From Spirochaetales bacterium (lineage in GTDB: Bacteria > Spirochaetota > Spirochaetia > SZUA-6 > RPPD01): a DNA stretch of 64,000 nucleotides. Of this stretch, positions 42,689 to 53,274 are shown in pieces. Made by a program: the position numbers and the translations under genes. The notes beneath the pieces are model-generated. The model worked only from the letters and a program-made list of their open reading frames with translations. It made no database searches and had not been told where the DNA came from. The stretch covers positions 124,001 through 188,000 of the forward strand of contig JAFGGG010000009.1 of the NCBI GenBank assembly GCA_016930675.1, written 5' to 3'. How positions within the stretch are numbered: the stretch's first letter is position 1; each line of letters opens with the position of its first letter.

Positions 42689-45022
42689 TTATTTTGCATG
42701 CTCCATCAGTGTTGAAACGGTTACGATCTTATAGCCTAATTTCAATAAAGCATTGATAATAACATCCACCCTGTGGAACAGGTAATCATCTCTTTCTCCG
42801 GTTAATCTCCCCAAGCGGATAGGGATGATGGAGCCCGGTTTTTTCAATTTCAGTATCCGTTCCACAAGAAGCCCCGCTGTAAAATATATTCCCGTACTGA
42901 TGTTCTTTTCATTCTTGGAAACCCAATCCAGACTATCGATATCTCTTCCGATATATGAATAGTTCATGGCTTTTGAAGCCTTGATTATCTCTGAGCTGAT
43001 AAAATAATAGGGTGCGTGCCACAGGATAGATAATTCTTTTCCTGTAGCCAAATAATATTCATCCTCATTACGCGCCAATCCCTTTTTAATAAAATCTTCG
43101 TCGATATTAAACCTGGCATCTGTCATATTAAAATACGCATAAAATAGAGAACCAACCTCGTGTCCTGATTCGGCAATCTCTTTAACCGCATCGGGATAAC
43201 GTCTGATAAATTCTCCGTTGACAAAGAAGGTGCAGCGTATCCGGTAATCAGACAAAACCTTCAATACTGCGGTTAATCCTTCTGTTGAATCTATGGCATT
43301 AAAAACCAAGGCCACCTCTCTGCGTCTTATGCGGGAACCATGATTAAAGTAATTAAAATCAATAGGGGTTTCTTTTTCCGGGTAGGTTTCATATATATAT
43401 TCCTTAAACGGAAACAGAGTGAGCGTGGTAAGCCCTTTTAAATCTCGGACCATAACCATATTCGCATAGTTGCCGCGCTCGATGTCTTCGATATATACTC
43501 TAAAATCTTCACCTGCTGTTTCATTATCCGCAATTTTAAACTCCCCGGCAGCCTGCCAGGAAATCCTCTCAATCGGTACGGTATAAATCCCGTTATCGAT
43601 TTTTGTGAGTATGTTTTTATAGTCTTCCGAAAAACCGAACGCTCCCGGCTGGGAAAGAGTAATAAACTGACGAGCTCCTGTCGTCATATTATAGAGCTCC
43701 GTCAACTGAGCTCCTGCAATAATTAATTCGGAGTCCGATTTCCATAGCACCTGCAGCACTCCCGGGTGAGTAATTTCATGTATTTTATTCCATTTTTTAT
43801 AGTCATAGATATCAATACTGTTCGCTTTCATTAACGCAATCTTTTTCCCGTCATCCGCTAGCGCTATGTCTTTAACCTCGCCGACATTCAATTCGGCAAA
43901 TGCTTTATTTTCATCTTCAATAGGAACGGCAATGCGATAGATACTTGTCTTTATTTTTCCCTTTTCCATCCTTTCGGCAAGCAATGTAATATAATCGTCT
44001 ATGGACCATAATATTTTAGTTATCAGGGCGTCGCGAGGAAGATATAAATAAGGCAGATTGGTAATTGAATCTGTTATATGTGTGTCTTCATTTTTCAACA
44101 AATAAAGGAATATATTTTTCCCACCCTTATTGAGGAGAATCTTTTTGCCATCGGGCGAGATATAAAAGCTGTCAAAATTTGACTCAAAGGGAAAAGGTAT
44201 CCGGCCCACAATAGTACCGAGTTTTAGAAAATTTATATACAAGGCTCTGGTAAAAAACTCACTCCCCACAAGCTTATATACCAATGTGTCATATATATAA
44301 TAAAGACTGCCAAAATTATCCCAATGAATATTTGAAATTGTGCCTTCCGCGATGTTTCTATAATTTTCCGCGATGACTCTGTTTTTACGCAGCTGTTCGA
44401 TCGAATAATAATATATCTTGTACGCTTTGCTATAAACAAAATACCTGGAGTCGGTTGACCATTCTACCGGCGGAGAGGAAAGAGTCAGCTCTATTTTTTC
44501 GGAGACAAGCCATTCTTTGTTGTTTTCAAAATCGTAAAGCATGAGATTACCGAAAGCGGGAGTTGTTGGTTTGAAGTAAATAATATAATTTCCGTCGGGA
44601 GATGCTTTAACCGGACTGATTTTTCCGCTTTCGATTTCATAACCATGTACAAAAGCGGGAAATATCTTGACCGCTTTTATATTTGTCAAGCCCGAATCTG
44701 TTCTGAAAATCCCAAAACGATTCTGAAACTGTAAAATACTCTTATTGTTCAATAACATCACTTTTTCGGGGAAAAAAGTGAGTTGAGTGATCGCTTTTTG
44801 TTTCAAATTGCTAAAGAACAGGGTATCATAGCTTCCATAGCCCGGAAACTCCGCTTTAGCCCTAAACAACAGCATGTTTTCCCGTGCAAGTTTGAGGTCG
44901 GAAAAAGTGATCTCTGCAAATACAGGCTGATATACTGTGAAAAAAAGGCATATAAGAAAAAAGATAACGTGTATTGTTGTAAATAGTTTATTGTTCATAC
45001 TCTCTGTTATATTCGGCAGCAT
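42689..45022 (-). CDS. secreted beta-propeller protein with degenerate NodB deacetylase domain
   Basis: 777 residues (ATG 45022) or 769 (ATG 44998, which gives the more standard signal peptide). Residues about 35-500 are repeated TolB/WD40-like beta-propeller blades (SPDGNYIIYF, WSTDSRYFVYS, SPDGKKILLN, ALADDGKKIALMK). Residues about 565-775 resemble a NodB polysaccharide deacetylase: CTFFVNGEFIRRYPDAVKEIAESGHEVGS and LLKLGYKIVTVSTLM are typical. The catalytic features are gone: TFDDG is VFNAI, the two metal-binding His of the H-S/T-x2-H motif are absent, and the C-terminal catalytic His is Arg. It is likely a carbohydrate-binding pseudoenzyme in the periplasm. Confidence 0.82.
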   Translation of the reverse strand: MLPNITESMNNKLFTTIHVIFFLICLFFTVYQPVFAEITFSDLKLARENMLLFRAKAEFPGYGSYDTLFFSNLKQKAITQLTFFPEKVMLLNNKSILQFQNRFGIFRTDSGLTNIKAVKIFPAFVHGYEIESGKISPVKASPDGNYIIYFKPTTPAFGNLMLYDFENNKEWLVSEKIELTLSSPPVEWSTDSRYFVYSKAYKIYYYSIEQLRKNRVIAENYRNIAEGTISNIHWDNFGSLYYIYDTLVYKLVGSEFFTRALYINFLKLGTIVGRIPFPFESNFDSFYISPDGKKILLNKGGKNIFLYLLKNEDTHITDSITNLPYLYLPRDALITKILWSIDDYITLLAERMEKGKIKTSIYRIAVPIEDENKAFAELNVGEVKDIALADDGKKIALMKANSIDIYDYKKWNKIHEITHPGVLQVLWKSDSELIIAGAQLTELYNMTTGARQFITLSQPGAFGFSEDYKNILTKIDNGIYTVPIERISWQAAGEFKIADNETAGEDFRVYIEDIERGNYANMVMVRDLKGLTTLTLFPFKEYIYETYPEKETPIDFNYFNHGSRIRRREVALVFNAIDSTEGLTAVLKVLSDYRIRCTFFVNGEFIRRYPDAVKEIAESGHEVGSLFYAYFNMTDARFNIDEDFIKKGLARNEDEYYLATGKELSILWHAPYYFISSEIIKASKAMNYSYIGRDIDSLDWVSKNEKNISTGIYFTAGLLVERILKLKKPGSIIPIRLGRLTGERDDYLFHRVDVIINALLKLGYKIVTVSTLMEHAK

Positions 45023-45078
45023 CAGTAGAAAATTCCATTATAAATTATAATATAATCTAAGGGTATTATCTCGCAATG

Positions 45079-45321
45079 TTATGGTTTTTTGAGGATGATT
45101 ATTGAATTCAATTCTTTTTCCAGATCCATTAACTGTTTTTCGAGATGACCTAACCTTTTTAAATAACTGGTTCTAGATTTGGTATCAATCTGCTGTAGTG
45201 AGTCATCGACAATTTCATTCATCGTGGCTTTTCCTTTCTTGGGAATTCCGCAAAAAGGACAAAAATTAAAAGACACGTTCAAAATATTGCCGCATGCTTT
45301 ACAAAAAGTGACTGCCTTCAT
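45079..45321 (-). CDS. zinc-ribbon small protein
   Basis: 80 residues. N-terminal zinc ribbon C-x2-C-x12-C-x2-C (FCKACGNILNVSFNFCPFCG), then a coiled-coil-like tail (RTSYLKRLGHLEKQLMDLEKELNSI). Probably binds one zinc and acts as an adaptor. No family name can be given. Confidence 0.65.
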   Translation of the reverse strand: MKAVTFCKACGNILNVSFNFCPFCGIPKKGKATMNEIVDDSLQQIDTKSRTSYLKRLGHLEKQLMDLEKELNSIIILKKP

Positions 45322-45462
45322 TACTCTTCTAGTATAAAACCCTTATTCATGGTATTCAAGTATTTATTACTAGATTTTCGACAATTTATCATTCTGAATT
45401 TAACCGCCGGCTAAAATTTCATAAGTGCCGTCACAGCCATCGCGCCAAACAGCAATGGAGCA

Positions 45463-45915
45463 TTACTTTTTTGAATACATGCGCTCGATACTGGAGTACT
45501 TTGCCTCCTTTGTTTTAACCCGGCCAAAAACAATTATACTGATGACGCTCATCCCTAAAAGGATGATAAAAGCCACGATATTGAGCGGTTCCGGTGGAAA
45601 CTTCAAATTGATTTCCGTAATCTTTTCATCTATAACAGAAATGTAAGCGGTTGTAAGGTGTTTGTGCAGACGCGCTTCTATAGTATAACTGCCGGGAGCA
45701 GCCACCTTTGTAGTAAGCGGCGAGATGCCGCAATACGTACTATTAATATAGATTTTAGCATGAGGCGGAGAAGTTATAACTTTAAGGATAACCTCTTCTG
45801 ATAAGTCTGTATGGGTTTCACTAACCGCATCTTCCTGCTCATCCGCATACATATGAAAGCCGAGTAAAAAAAGACAAAAGACAATTATAATCTGTCCCTT
45901 AACACAAGCTTTCAT
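45463..45915 (-). CDS. PEGA-domain membrane protein
   Basis: 150 residues. Signal peptide or N-terminal anchor (IIIVFCLFLLGFHMYA), a PEGA domain (about 42-108: VITSPPHAKIYINSTYCGISPLTTKVAAPGSYTIEA), then a transmembrane helix (LNIVAFIILLGMSVISIIVFG) and a short basic cytosolic tail. PEGA domains are surface-layer and envelope modules. It starts 6 bases after the enolase stop, so they are cotranscribed. Confidence 0.85.
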   Translation of the reverse strand: MKACVKGQIIIVFCLFLLGFHMYADEQEDAVSETHTDLSEEVILKVITSPPHAKIYINSTYCGISPLTTKVAAPGSYTIEARLHKHLTTAYISVIDEKITEINLKFPPEPLNIVAFIILLGMSVISIIVFGRVKTKEAKYSSIERMYSKK

Positions 45916-45921
45916 TATGCG

Positions 45922-47229
<1,308 letters not shown>

Positions 47230-47414
47230 TTACTTAATGTATCCTATTATATATAATTATAAAAAATAATTATACACTATTACCAAGTTAAAAATAGTAA
47301 CTGTTAAACATAAATAATTCAACTGCTGTGATCAAAAAAATCATAATTTATTATGTCGAATTATCGTGATTATGTTATATAATAATACACAGAAGGGAGG
47401 GGAAGGGGGCGTTA

Positions 47415-50400
47415 ATGAAATATGTATTATTCCTACTATCCGTACTAAGTCTATTATATATTTCCTGCGGGAATGAGACAAAAGTAGACTATGAAGATTT
47501 TATCGACACCACGGCGGATAATTTTTCCGAAGCGCTTGAAGTCGAACTCAAAGGCAGTCTGGATTTTTCCGAAAGTTCCATCAACTACTTTGACATCGAT
47601 AAAATAGAACATGCTGAGTTTAAAATGGCCGAGGATGACAGTCCGCTTACTATCGTGGACTTCGGCCCCGTGGGCGAGCTGCCCGTTGAAATGAGGCAGC
47701 CGACAATTTATGTGGTGTTTTCTCACCCCATTGTGCCCTTAAGCAGACTGGGCGCCCCGCTTAAAAGTTCACCTTACATGAAGATAACTCCTGAGATTCC
47801 CGGCGTATTCCGCTGGTACGGTTCCAAACTGCTTAGTTTTGAACCCGAGGAATCCTTTTTTGCCGGAGTGCAGCGAACATATCGGGTTACCATTTCACCC
47901 GATGTACAGTCTTTGGGTAAAAAGAAACTGGGAAAATCCCACAGTTTTGAATTTTTCAATGAGTATTTGAATATCGCATCTTTTCATCCCGGCACACCGG
48001 AGACGCAATATTCAGTCAATTATAATGATGTTCCCATGGATATCGCCCAAAAAATGACAGTGCGTTTTACCTATCCGGTAAATATCAACCTTATAAAGCG
48101 CTATATAAAAGTAGAATGTAACAATAAATCCTACAGTTTTAGTTTGGACCGCCCCCAAAAACACAATGACTATACTCCCGATAATTTGATCAACCGCTCT
48201 GTTATTATAACGTTAGGGCAAAAACTGCCTGAAAACAGTAAAGTGATCTTTACCCTGCTTAAAGGCGCGCGCTCGGAGGAGGACTGCGAGGGTACGATTG
48301 AAAATATACAACGCAGCTATCATACCCTCACACCGTTCAGGTTTAAAAGAAGCTCGCAGTATAATTATTCATATCCCCGCAGCAGCAAAGGCGACGCCAA
48401 TCCCGTGTTTCTTGAATTTTCTCATCCCGTAAAAGAGGAACATGTGGAGAAGTATTTTTCAACCTCCTTTAACATCCCGAATCTTAAAGAGCATATCGAT
48501 GTCTGGTATAACACCGTAAAAATATCAAATTTACCGGTGGAGTATGATTCAAACTATATCATTTCCATCAGCCGCCAACTTACCGATATTTACGACCGTG
48601 AACTTGGTAAAGATATTGAAGAGAAAATTAGCGTCGGTAAAGCGGCCAGCTACGCCTATTTCCCCAATGCCGGGACCAAAATGCTGGAAGCGGCGTTTGC
48701 CCCCCGTATTATTTTTGAATACCAGAATGTCTACAACGGAAAATGGAAGATCGGCTCAATTACGGATCCCTATCCATACAAAGGCATATCCTTTTACAAT
48801 CTGGATCCATATGACTTTTCATCTCTGGAACCAAATACCAAGCACTATGAAGTAGTGGATCTCTCCCCATACCTCAATAAATCGGGTAAAGGCTTTGTGG
48901 GAGTGGCCTGGCATTTCCGGACTACCGATAGAAAGGGCAGACTGCGCGAAGGATATCAACAAAATCTCAATTTACAGGTTACTGATTTTGGAGTGACCAC
49001 CCGCTATGCGTATAATAAAGTCATCGTATGGGTGGCCTCTCTTTCCACAGGCAAACCGGTAGCACAGGCAACCGTGACGCTGATGCATAACAGATCTCCC
49101 CGCCTCACGGGTAAAACCGATGGTAAGGGCATGGCACTATTTAATCTCTCGCCCGGTGCTTATAGAAGTAAATTCGCGGACAGTAATAACCATGATAATT
49201 TGAGGATCCGTGTTGAAAAAGGTGACGATAAGGTTGAATTCAGGCCCAATTACTCACACAACATGTACCACTTCGGCATCTACAGTTCCACAAGTCCGGT
49301 TAATATCGAAGCGGAACGCATGGAAACCCTGCTTTTTACCGACCGCGGTTTATATAAGCCCGGAGAAACAGTGACCTTTCGCGGTATCGACCGTACCTGG
49401 TCCGCTGGTACATACTCTATTTATCAGGGACCCTATACTATTACGGTACGGGAACAAAGATGGGACAGCAAGCCCTTTTACGACACTCACGGTTCCACCA
49501 GTGCCACCGGCGGCTTCTACGGCAGCTTTAAAATCCCGGAAACCCTGGAGCCCGGCTATTATACCATAGAATACAGCAGGGATTCAAAGAACAAACACGC
49601 CATTACCTTCCAAATTGCTCATTTCAGAAGGGTAAGCTTTCAGGTGAACCTCTCAAAACCGGACAGAGAATATTATCAGGGTGATAATCTGGCATTTAGC
49701 GCCAAGGCAAGCTATTTGGCAGGAGGCGCGGTAGCGGGCGGCACCTACAGCTATTATTGGTACAAACAGCCCACTTTCTATAAACCCCCCGGTAAAAAAT
49801 GGGAACCCTATGTGTTCGGTCCGTCACAATGGGGTTCGCAGACTACACTCGGCTCCGGCAAGGGCACACTCGGAGTATCGGGCACCGCGTCCTTAAGCCA
49901 GGAGACAACAGCCGACGGCATAGAAGGCAAACCCTATCTCTATAGCGCGGAAATCATTGTCAGCGATATAAGCAGACAGGAGCTTTCCGCGCGTCAAAGC
50001 GCGATTGTGCATCCCGCCGGCTTCTACATCGGCGCTAAACTGCCGGATGCCCAGGACGGGTGGTGGTCGAGTTTCGTGGAGTCGGGCAAAGCCTTCCAGG
50101 CGGAGATGGTGCTGGTAAAACCCGACGGCGATCCTTATAAAACCAAAACAACACTGACAATAGAACTGATAAAGCGGACATGGAAAATAGCCCAACAGCA
50201 GGGGGTGTATGGCCGGGTAAATACCCGCTATGAAATGGTGGAAGAAATAATTCGAACTGAGAAAAGAGATATAGGCAATGGAAGCGGAAGAGTGAGTCTT
50301 ACTCCACCGGATGCGGGATCATATATTGTACGCTTTAAGGCTGAGGATAAAAATACCAACAAAGTACTTACCGATATTTATCTATACGCAACCGGCGCTT

Positions 50401-53255
50401 CCTGGGTAAGATGGGGATCCAGAAATCCTCAGGATATTGATCTAGTCGCGGATAAAGATTTGTACGGCGTAGGAGACAAGGCGCGTATTTTAATCAAATC
50501 TCCTTTACCGCAAGGTGATTATCTGCTTACGATTGAGCGGGAAGGGATTTTCGAAGAAAAAATTATTCATATCAATGGGTCGGCTCAGCTCATCGAGATT
50601 CCCATTAAAGAAACATATGTACCTGTGATTTATGTGGCGCTTTCAAGTTACTCCAAACGAGAAGCCGTGCCTTCATCCTACTTTGAACCGGATTTAGGTA
50701 AACCCAAGGGTTACTTCGGGATTACCGCACTTAAGGTAAACACCGAGACCAAAACCTGTTCCGTTGAAATCATACCGCATAAGGACATCTACCGTCCTGG
50801 TGAAAAAGCCGAGGTGACGATTCTGGTAAAAAAGAACGGAAAACCGCTGGCTAACGCCGAGGTTACCTTTCTGGCCGCGGACAGGGGGGTATTGGATCTG
50901 ATCAACTACCATGTGCCCAATCCCATAACCTTTTTCTATAACAGTTACAAGTTTCCTCTGGGGGTTTTGGGCGCGGACTCTCGTTCCCTGCTTATCGATC
51001 CTGTTACCTATGAGATTAAAGACCTGCAGGGCGGAGGCGGTGAGGGAGGAAAACTCCAGCGCAGGAAAGACTTTGTGCCTTTGGCGGTATTCAAACCCTA
51101 CCTGGTCACAAATTCACGGGGGGAAGCTGTTGCTTATTTCACTTTTCCCGATACCCTTACCACCTATCGCGCCACCGCGCTGGTAGTTAAGGAAAATATG
51201 TTCGGCATTAAAGAATCAGAGATAATGGTACAGAATCCCATCAACGTGCGCACGGCTTTACCACGCCGTCTGCGGGTACGGGATACGGCTGTGGCCGGCT
51301 GTATTATCACCAATTTAAGCAAACAGGAGCATAAGGTCACGGTATCATTACGAACAGATATTATAGGAATTCACGGAGAAAAAGAAAAAACCGTTCACGT
51401 TCGCGGTGGAGCGAGCGTGGAAGTACCCTTTAATTTACTTGCTCTCAATCAGGGCGAGGCCACTCTGGTTTTTACCATCCGTTCACAAATTCTCTCCGAA
51501 GAGCTGGAGCATAAACTCATTGTGGAAAAGCCGCTTATAACAGAGGCTTTTACGGTAATGGGTAAAACCGAATATAAAGACACCCAGGCTCCAAAAGACA
51601 AAGACCAGTCCTATGCCGAAGAAGGTTTTATTATTCCCAAAAGCATTGCCCCCGGTTACGGGAGTCTTATCATACGACTGGACTCCACAAGACTCACCGC
51701 TTTGGCCGAAGCCGTGGAATATCTGCTCCATTATCCTCACGGATGCGTGGAACAGCGTTTGTCTGCAGTTCTGCCCTATATCCTTTTCGGAGACAAGCTG
51801 GAGCAGTTCGGTTCAAAATATGCCGGTTTTTATTCACCAAAACTCGTAGAAGGCCTCTTTGAGTTATTGGCCAAATACCAGCACACGGACGGCGGGTTCA
51901 GTTTCTGGCTGGAGAGGACAGAAAGATCAAGTCCTTTTGTGTCGGCAAAAGTAGCCCACTACATCTACCTGGCCAAAGAGCAGGGCTTTAACATTACCTC
52001 CAAACTGAATGTGTATAAACTCCATTCTTACTTGAGGAGTTTTTACAATAATAAATACATAAGTGATTACTTAAAACTCTACGCACTCTATATCCTGGCC
52101 CTAAACGGCGACGATGTAAAAACACAGCTGAACAGTTTCTATAATAAGGGAGACAGTATCGGTCTTTCAGGTTATGCCCTGCTCGGTCTGAGTTATTACG
52201 CTCTTGGTGACAGCGGTTGGGCGCGCACGATGTTCGGACGTCTGCGAAAATTCATTAAAGTCGGCACTCGCTCGATCGATCTGGTAGAGACTTATGAAGC
52301 GCGTTATTACTTCGATTCGCAGACACAGCAATTGGCACTCCTGCTCATGCTCTATCATAAGTTGGAGCCAGCAAGCGACATGGTCCAGCGGATTACCACA
52401 ACTCTCCTCGGCAGGCAAAAAAGAGGGTACTGGAACAATACCTGGGACACATCGTGGGCGCTGATTTCTTATAATCAGCTTCTTAAGGGAGAAGCCGGCA
52501 GCCAAACGGATTTTGTGGCTTCCGTATCCGTTAACTCACAGCCGCTTATTAACAGAGAGTTCAAGGGCATTTCCAAAGGAGCCTATGTCAAAGAATATGC
52601 GCTGTCTGAACAACCGCTTAAAGAGCTTAAGCGCAATACCCTTTTTCCATTGCGCTTGATAAAAACGGGTACGGGAATGCTCTATTATAATATGACAATC
52701 CGCTACGCGCTGCCTACAGAGATTGCCATAGCGCGCGATGAAGGGTTCAGTGTGTTCTCTGAAATTTATGATCTGGACGGCAATAAAATCGAGGGGAGGG
52801 AACTCAAATTAGGTGAAACCTATCGCATGCGCACGGTAATCTCCAGCTCCAAGCGCAGGACTCTGGTAGTATTACGAGTCCCTGTTCCCTCCGGAGCTGA
52901 TATTGTCGATGCTTCATTCGTGACCTCCAGCCATTACTACCACAAAGGAGGAGTAAATACCCGGGAGTGGGTTCGTGAGACCATCTACGGTGATCAATTT
53001 ACATTTGTGGGGGAAGGCTCATTATATATGACTCCGGGAGGGTTGTTCTTTGACTTCTACGGGCCTGAACAAAAAATAATGGATAATGAGGTTAAATACT
53101 ATTTCGATGATTTATATCGCGGCAAACAGGAGGTAACCTTTTTATTCAGAGCCACAACACCCGGTATTTATCCTACTCCGCCTGCGTACGTGGAGTGTAT
53201 GTATGAAGAAGAGGTGTTCGGGCGAGCCCAGGGACGCCTGATCGTTATAAAATAG
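47415..53255 (+). CDS. bacterial alpha-2-macroglobulin lipoprotein
   Basis: 1946 residues. Signal with lipobox ending at Cys18 (LYISC). Long string of MG/beta-sandwich domains, a macroglobulin core with DRGLYKPGETV and AAYFTFPDTLTTYRATALVV, and the thioester motif GCVEQ with Cys1444 and Gln1447, followed by the alpha/alpha TED region and receptor-binding-like C-terminus. These periplasmic proteins trap proteases covalently. A very strong Shine-Dalgarno-like G-rich tract (47395-47409) and a TATAAT at 47378-47383 precede it. The directly downstream pbpC is the usual partner of this family, indicating a joint role in guarding or repairing the envelope. Confidence 0.93.
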   Translation: MKYVLFLLSVLSLLYISCGNETKVDYEDFIDTTADNFSEALEVELKGSLDFSESSINYFDIDKIEHAEFKMAEDDSPLTIVDFGPVGELPVEMRQPTIYVVFSHPIVPLSRLGAPLKSSPYMKITPEIPGVFRWYGSKLLSFEPEESFFAGVQRTYRVTISPDVQSLGKKKLGKSHSFEFFNEYLNIASFHPGTPETQYSVNYNDVPMDIAQKMTVRFTYPVNINLIKRYIKVECNNKSYSFSLDRPQKHNDYTPDNLINRSVIITLGQKLPENSKVIFTLLKGARSEEDCEGTIENIQRSYHTLTPFRFKRSSQYNYSYPRSSKGDANPVFLEFSHPVKEEHVEKYFSTSFNIPNLKEHIDVWYNTVKISNLPVEYDSNYIISISRQLTDIYDRELGKDIEEKISVGKAASYAYFPNAGTKMLEAAFAPRIIFEYQNVYNGKWKIGSITDPYPYKGISFYNLDPYDFSSLEPNTKHYEVVDLSPYLNKSGKGFVGVAWHFRTTDRKGRLREGYQQNLNLQVTDFGVTTRYAYNKVIVWVASLSTGKPVAQATVTLMHNRSPRLTGKTDGKGMALFNLSPGAYRSKFADSNNHDNLRIRVEKGDDKVEFRPNYSHNMYHFGIYSSTSPVNIEAERMETLLFTDRGLYKPGETVTFRGIDRTWSAGTYSIYQGPYTITVREQRWDSKPFYDTHGSTSATGGFYGSFKIPETLEPGYYTIEYSRDSKNKHAITFQIAHFRRVSFQVNLSKPDREYYQGDNLAFSAKASYLAGGAVAGGTYSYYWYKQPTFYKPPGKKWEPYVFGPSQWGSQTTLGSGKGTLGVSGTASLSQETTADGIEGKPYLYSAEIIVSDISRQELSARQSAIVHPAGFYIGAKLPDAQDGWWSSFVESGKAFQAEMVLVKPDGDPYKTKTTLTIELIKRTWKIAQQQGVYGRVNTRYEMVEEIIRTEKRDIGNGSGRVSLTPPDAGSYIVRFKAEDKNTNKVLTDIYLYATGASWVRWGSRNPQDIDLVADKDLYGVGDKARILIKSPLPQGDYLLTIEREGIFEEKIIHINGSAQLIEIPIKETYVPVIYVALSSYSKREAVPSSYFEPDLGKPKGYFGITALKVNTETKTCSVEIIPHKDIYRPGEKAEVTILVKKNGKPLANAEVTFLAADRGVLDLINYHVPNPITFFYNSYKFPLGVLGADSRSLLIDPVTYEIKDLQGGGGEGGKLQRRKDFVPLAVFKPYLVTNSRGEAVAYFTFPDTLTTYRATALVVKENMFGIKESEIMVQNPINVRTALPRRLRVRDTAVAGCIITNLSKQEHKVTVSLRTDIIGIHGEKEKTVHVRGGASVEVPFNLLALNQGEATLVFTIRSQILSEELEHKLIVEKPLITEAFTVMGKTEYKDTQAPKDKDQSYAEEGFIIPKSIAPGYGSLIIRLDSTRLTALAEAVEYLLHYPHGCVEQRLSAVLPYILFGDKLEQFGSKYAGFYSPKLVEGLFELLAKYQHTDGGFSFWLERTERSSPFVSAKVAHYIYLAKEQGFNITSKLNVYKLHSYLRSFYNNKYISDYLKLYALYILALNGDDVKTQLNSFYNKGDSIGLSGYALLGLSYYALGDSGWARTMFGRLRKFIKVGTRSIDLVETYEARYYFDSQTQQLALLLMLYHKLEPASDMVQRITTTLLGRQKRGYWNNTWDTSWALISYNQLLKGEAGSQTDFVASVSVNSQPLINREFKGISKGAYVKEYALSEQPLKELKRNTLFPLRLIKTGTGMLYYNMTIRYALPTEIAIARDEGFSVFSEIYDLDGNKIEGRELKLGETYRMRTVISSSKRRTLVVLRVPVPSGADIVDASFVTSSHYYHKGGVNTREWVRETIYGDQFTFVGEGSLYMTPGGLFFDFYGPEQKIMDNEVKYYFDDLYRGKQEVTFLFRATTPGIYPTPPAYVECMYEEEVFGRAQGRLIVIK

Positions 53256-53274
53256 AGCAGCGGTTCATACTAAA

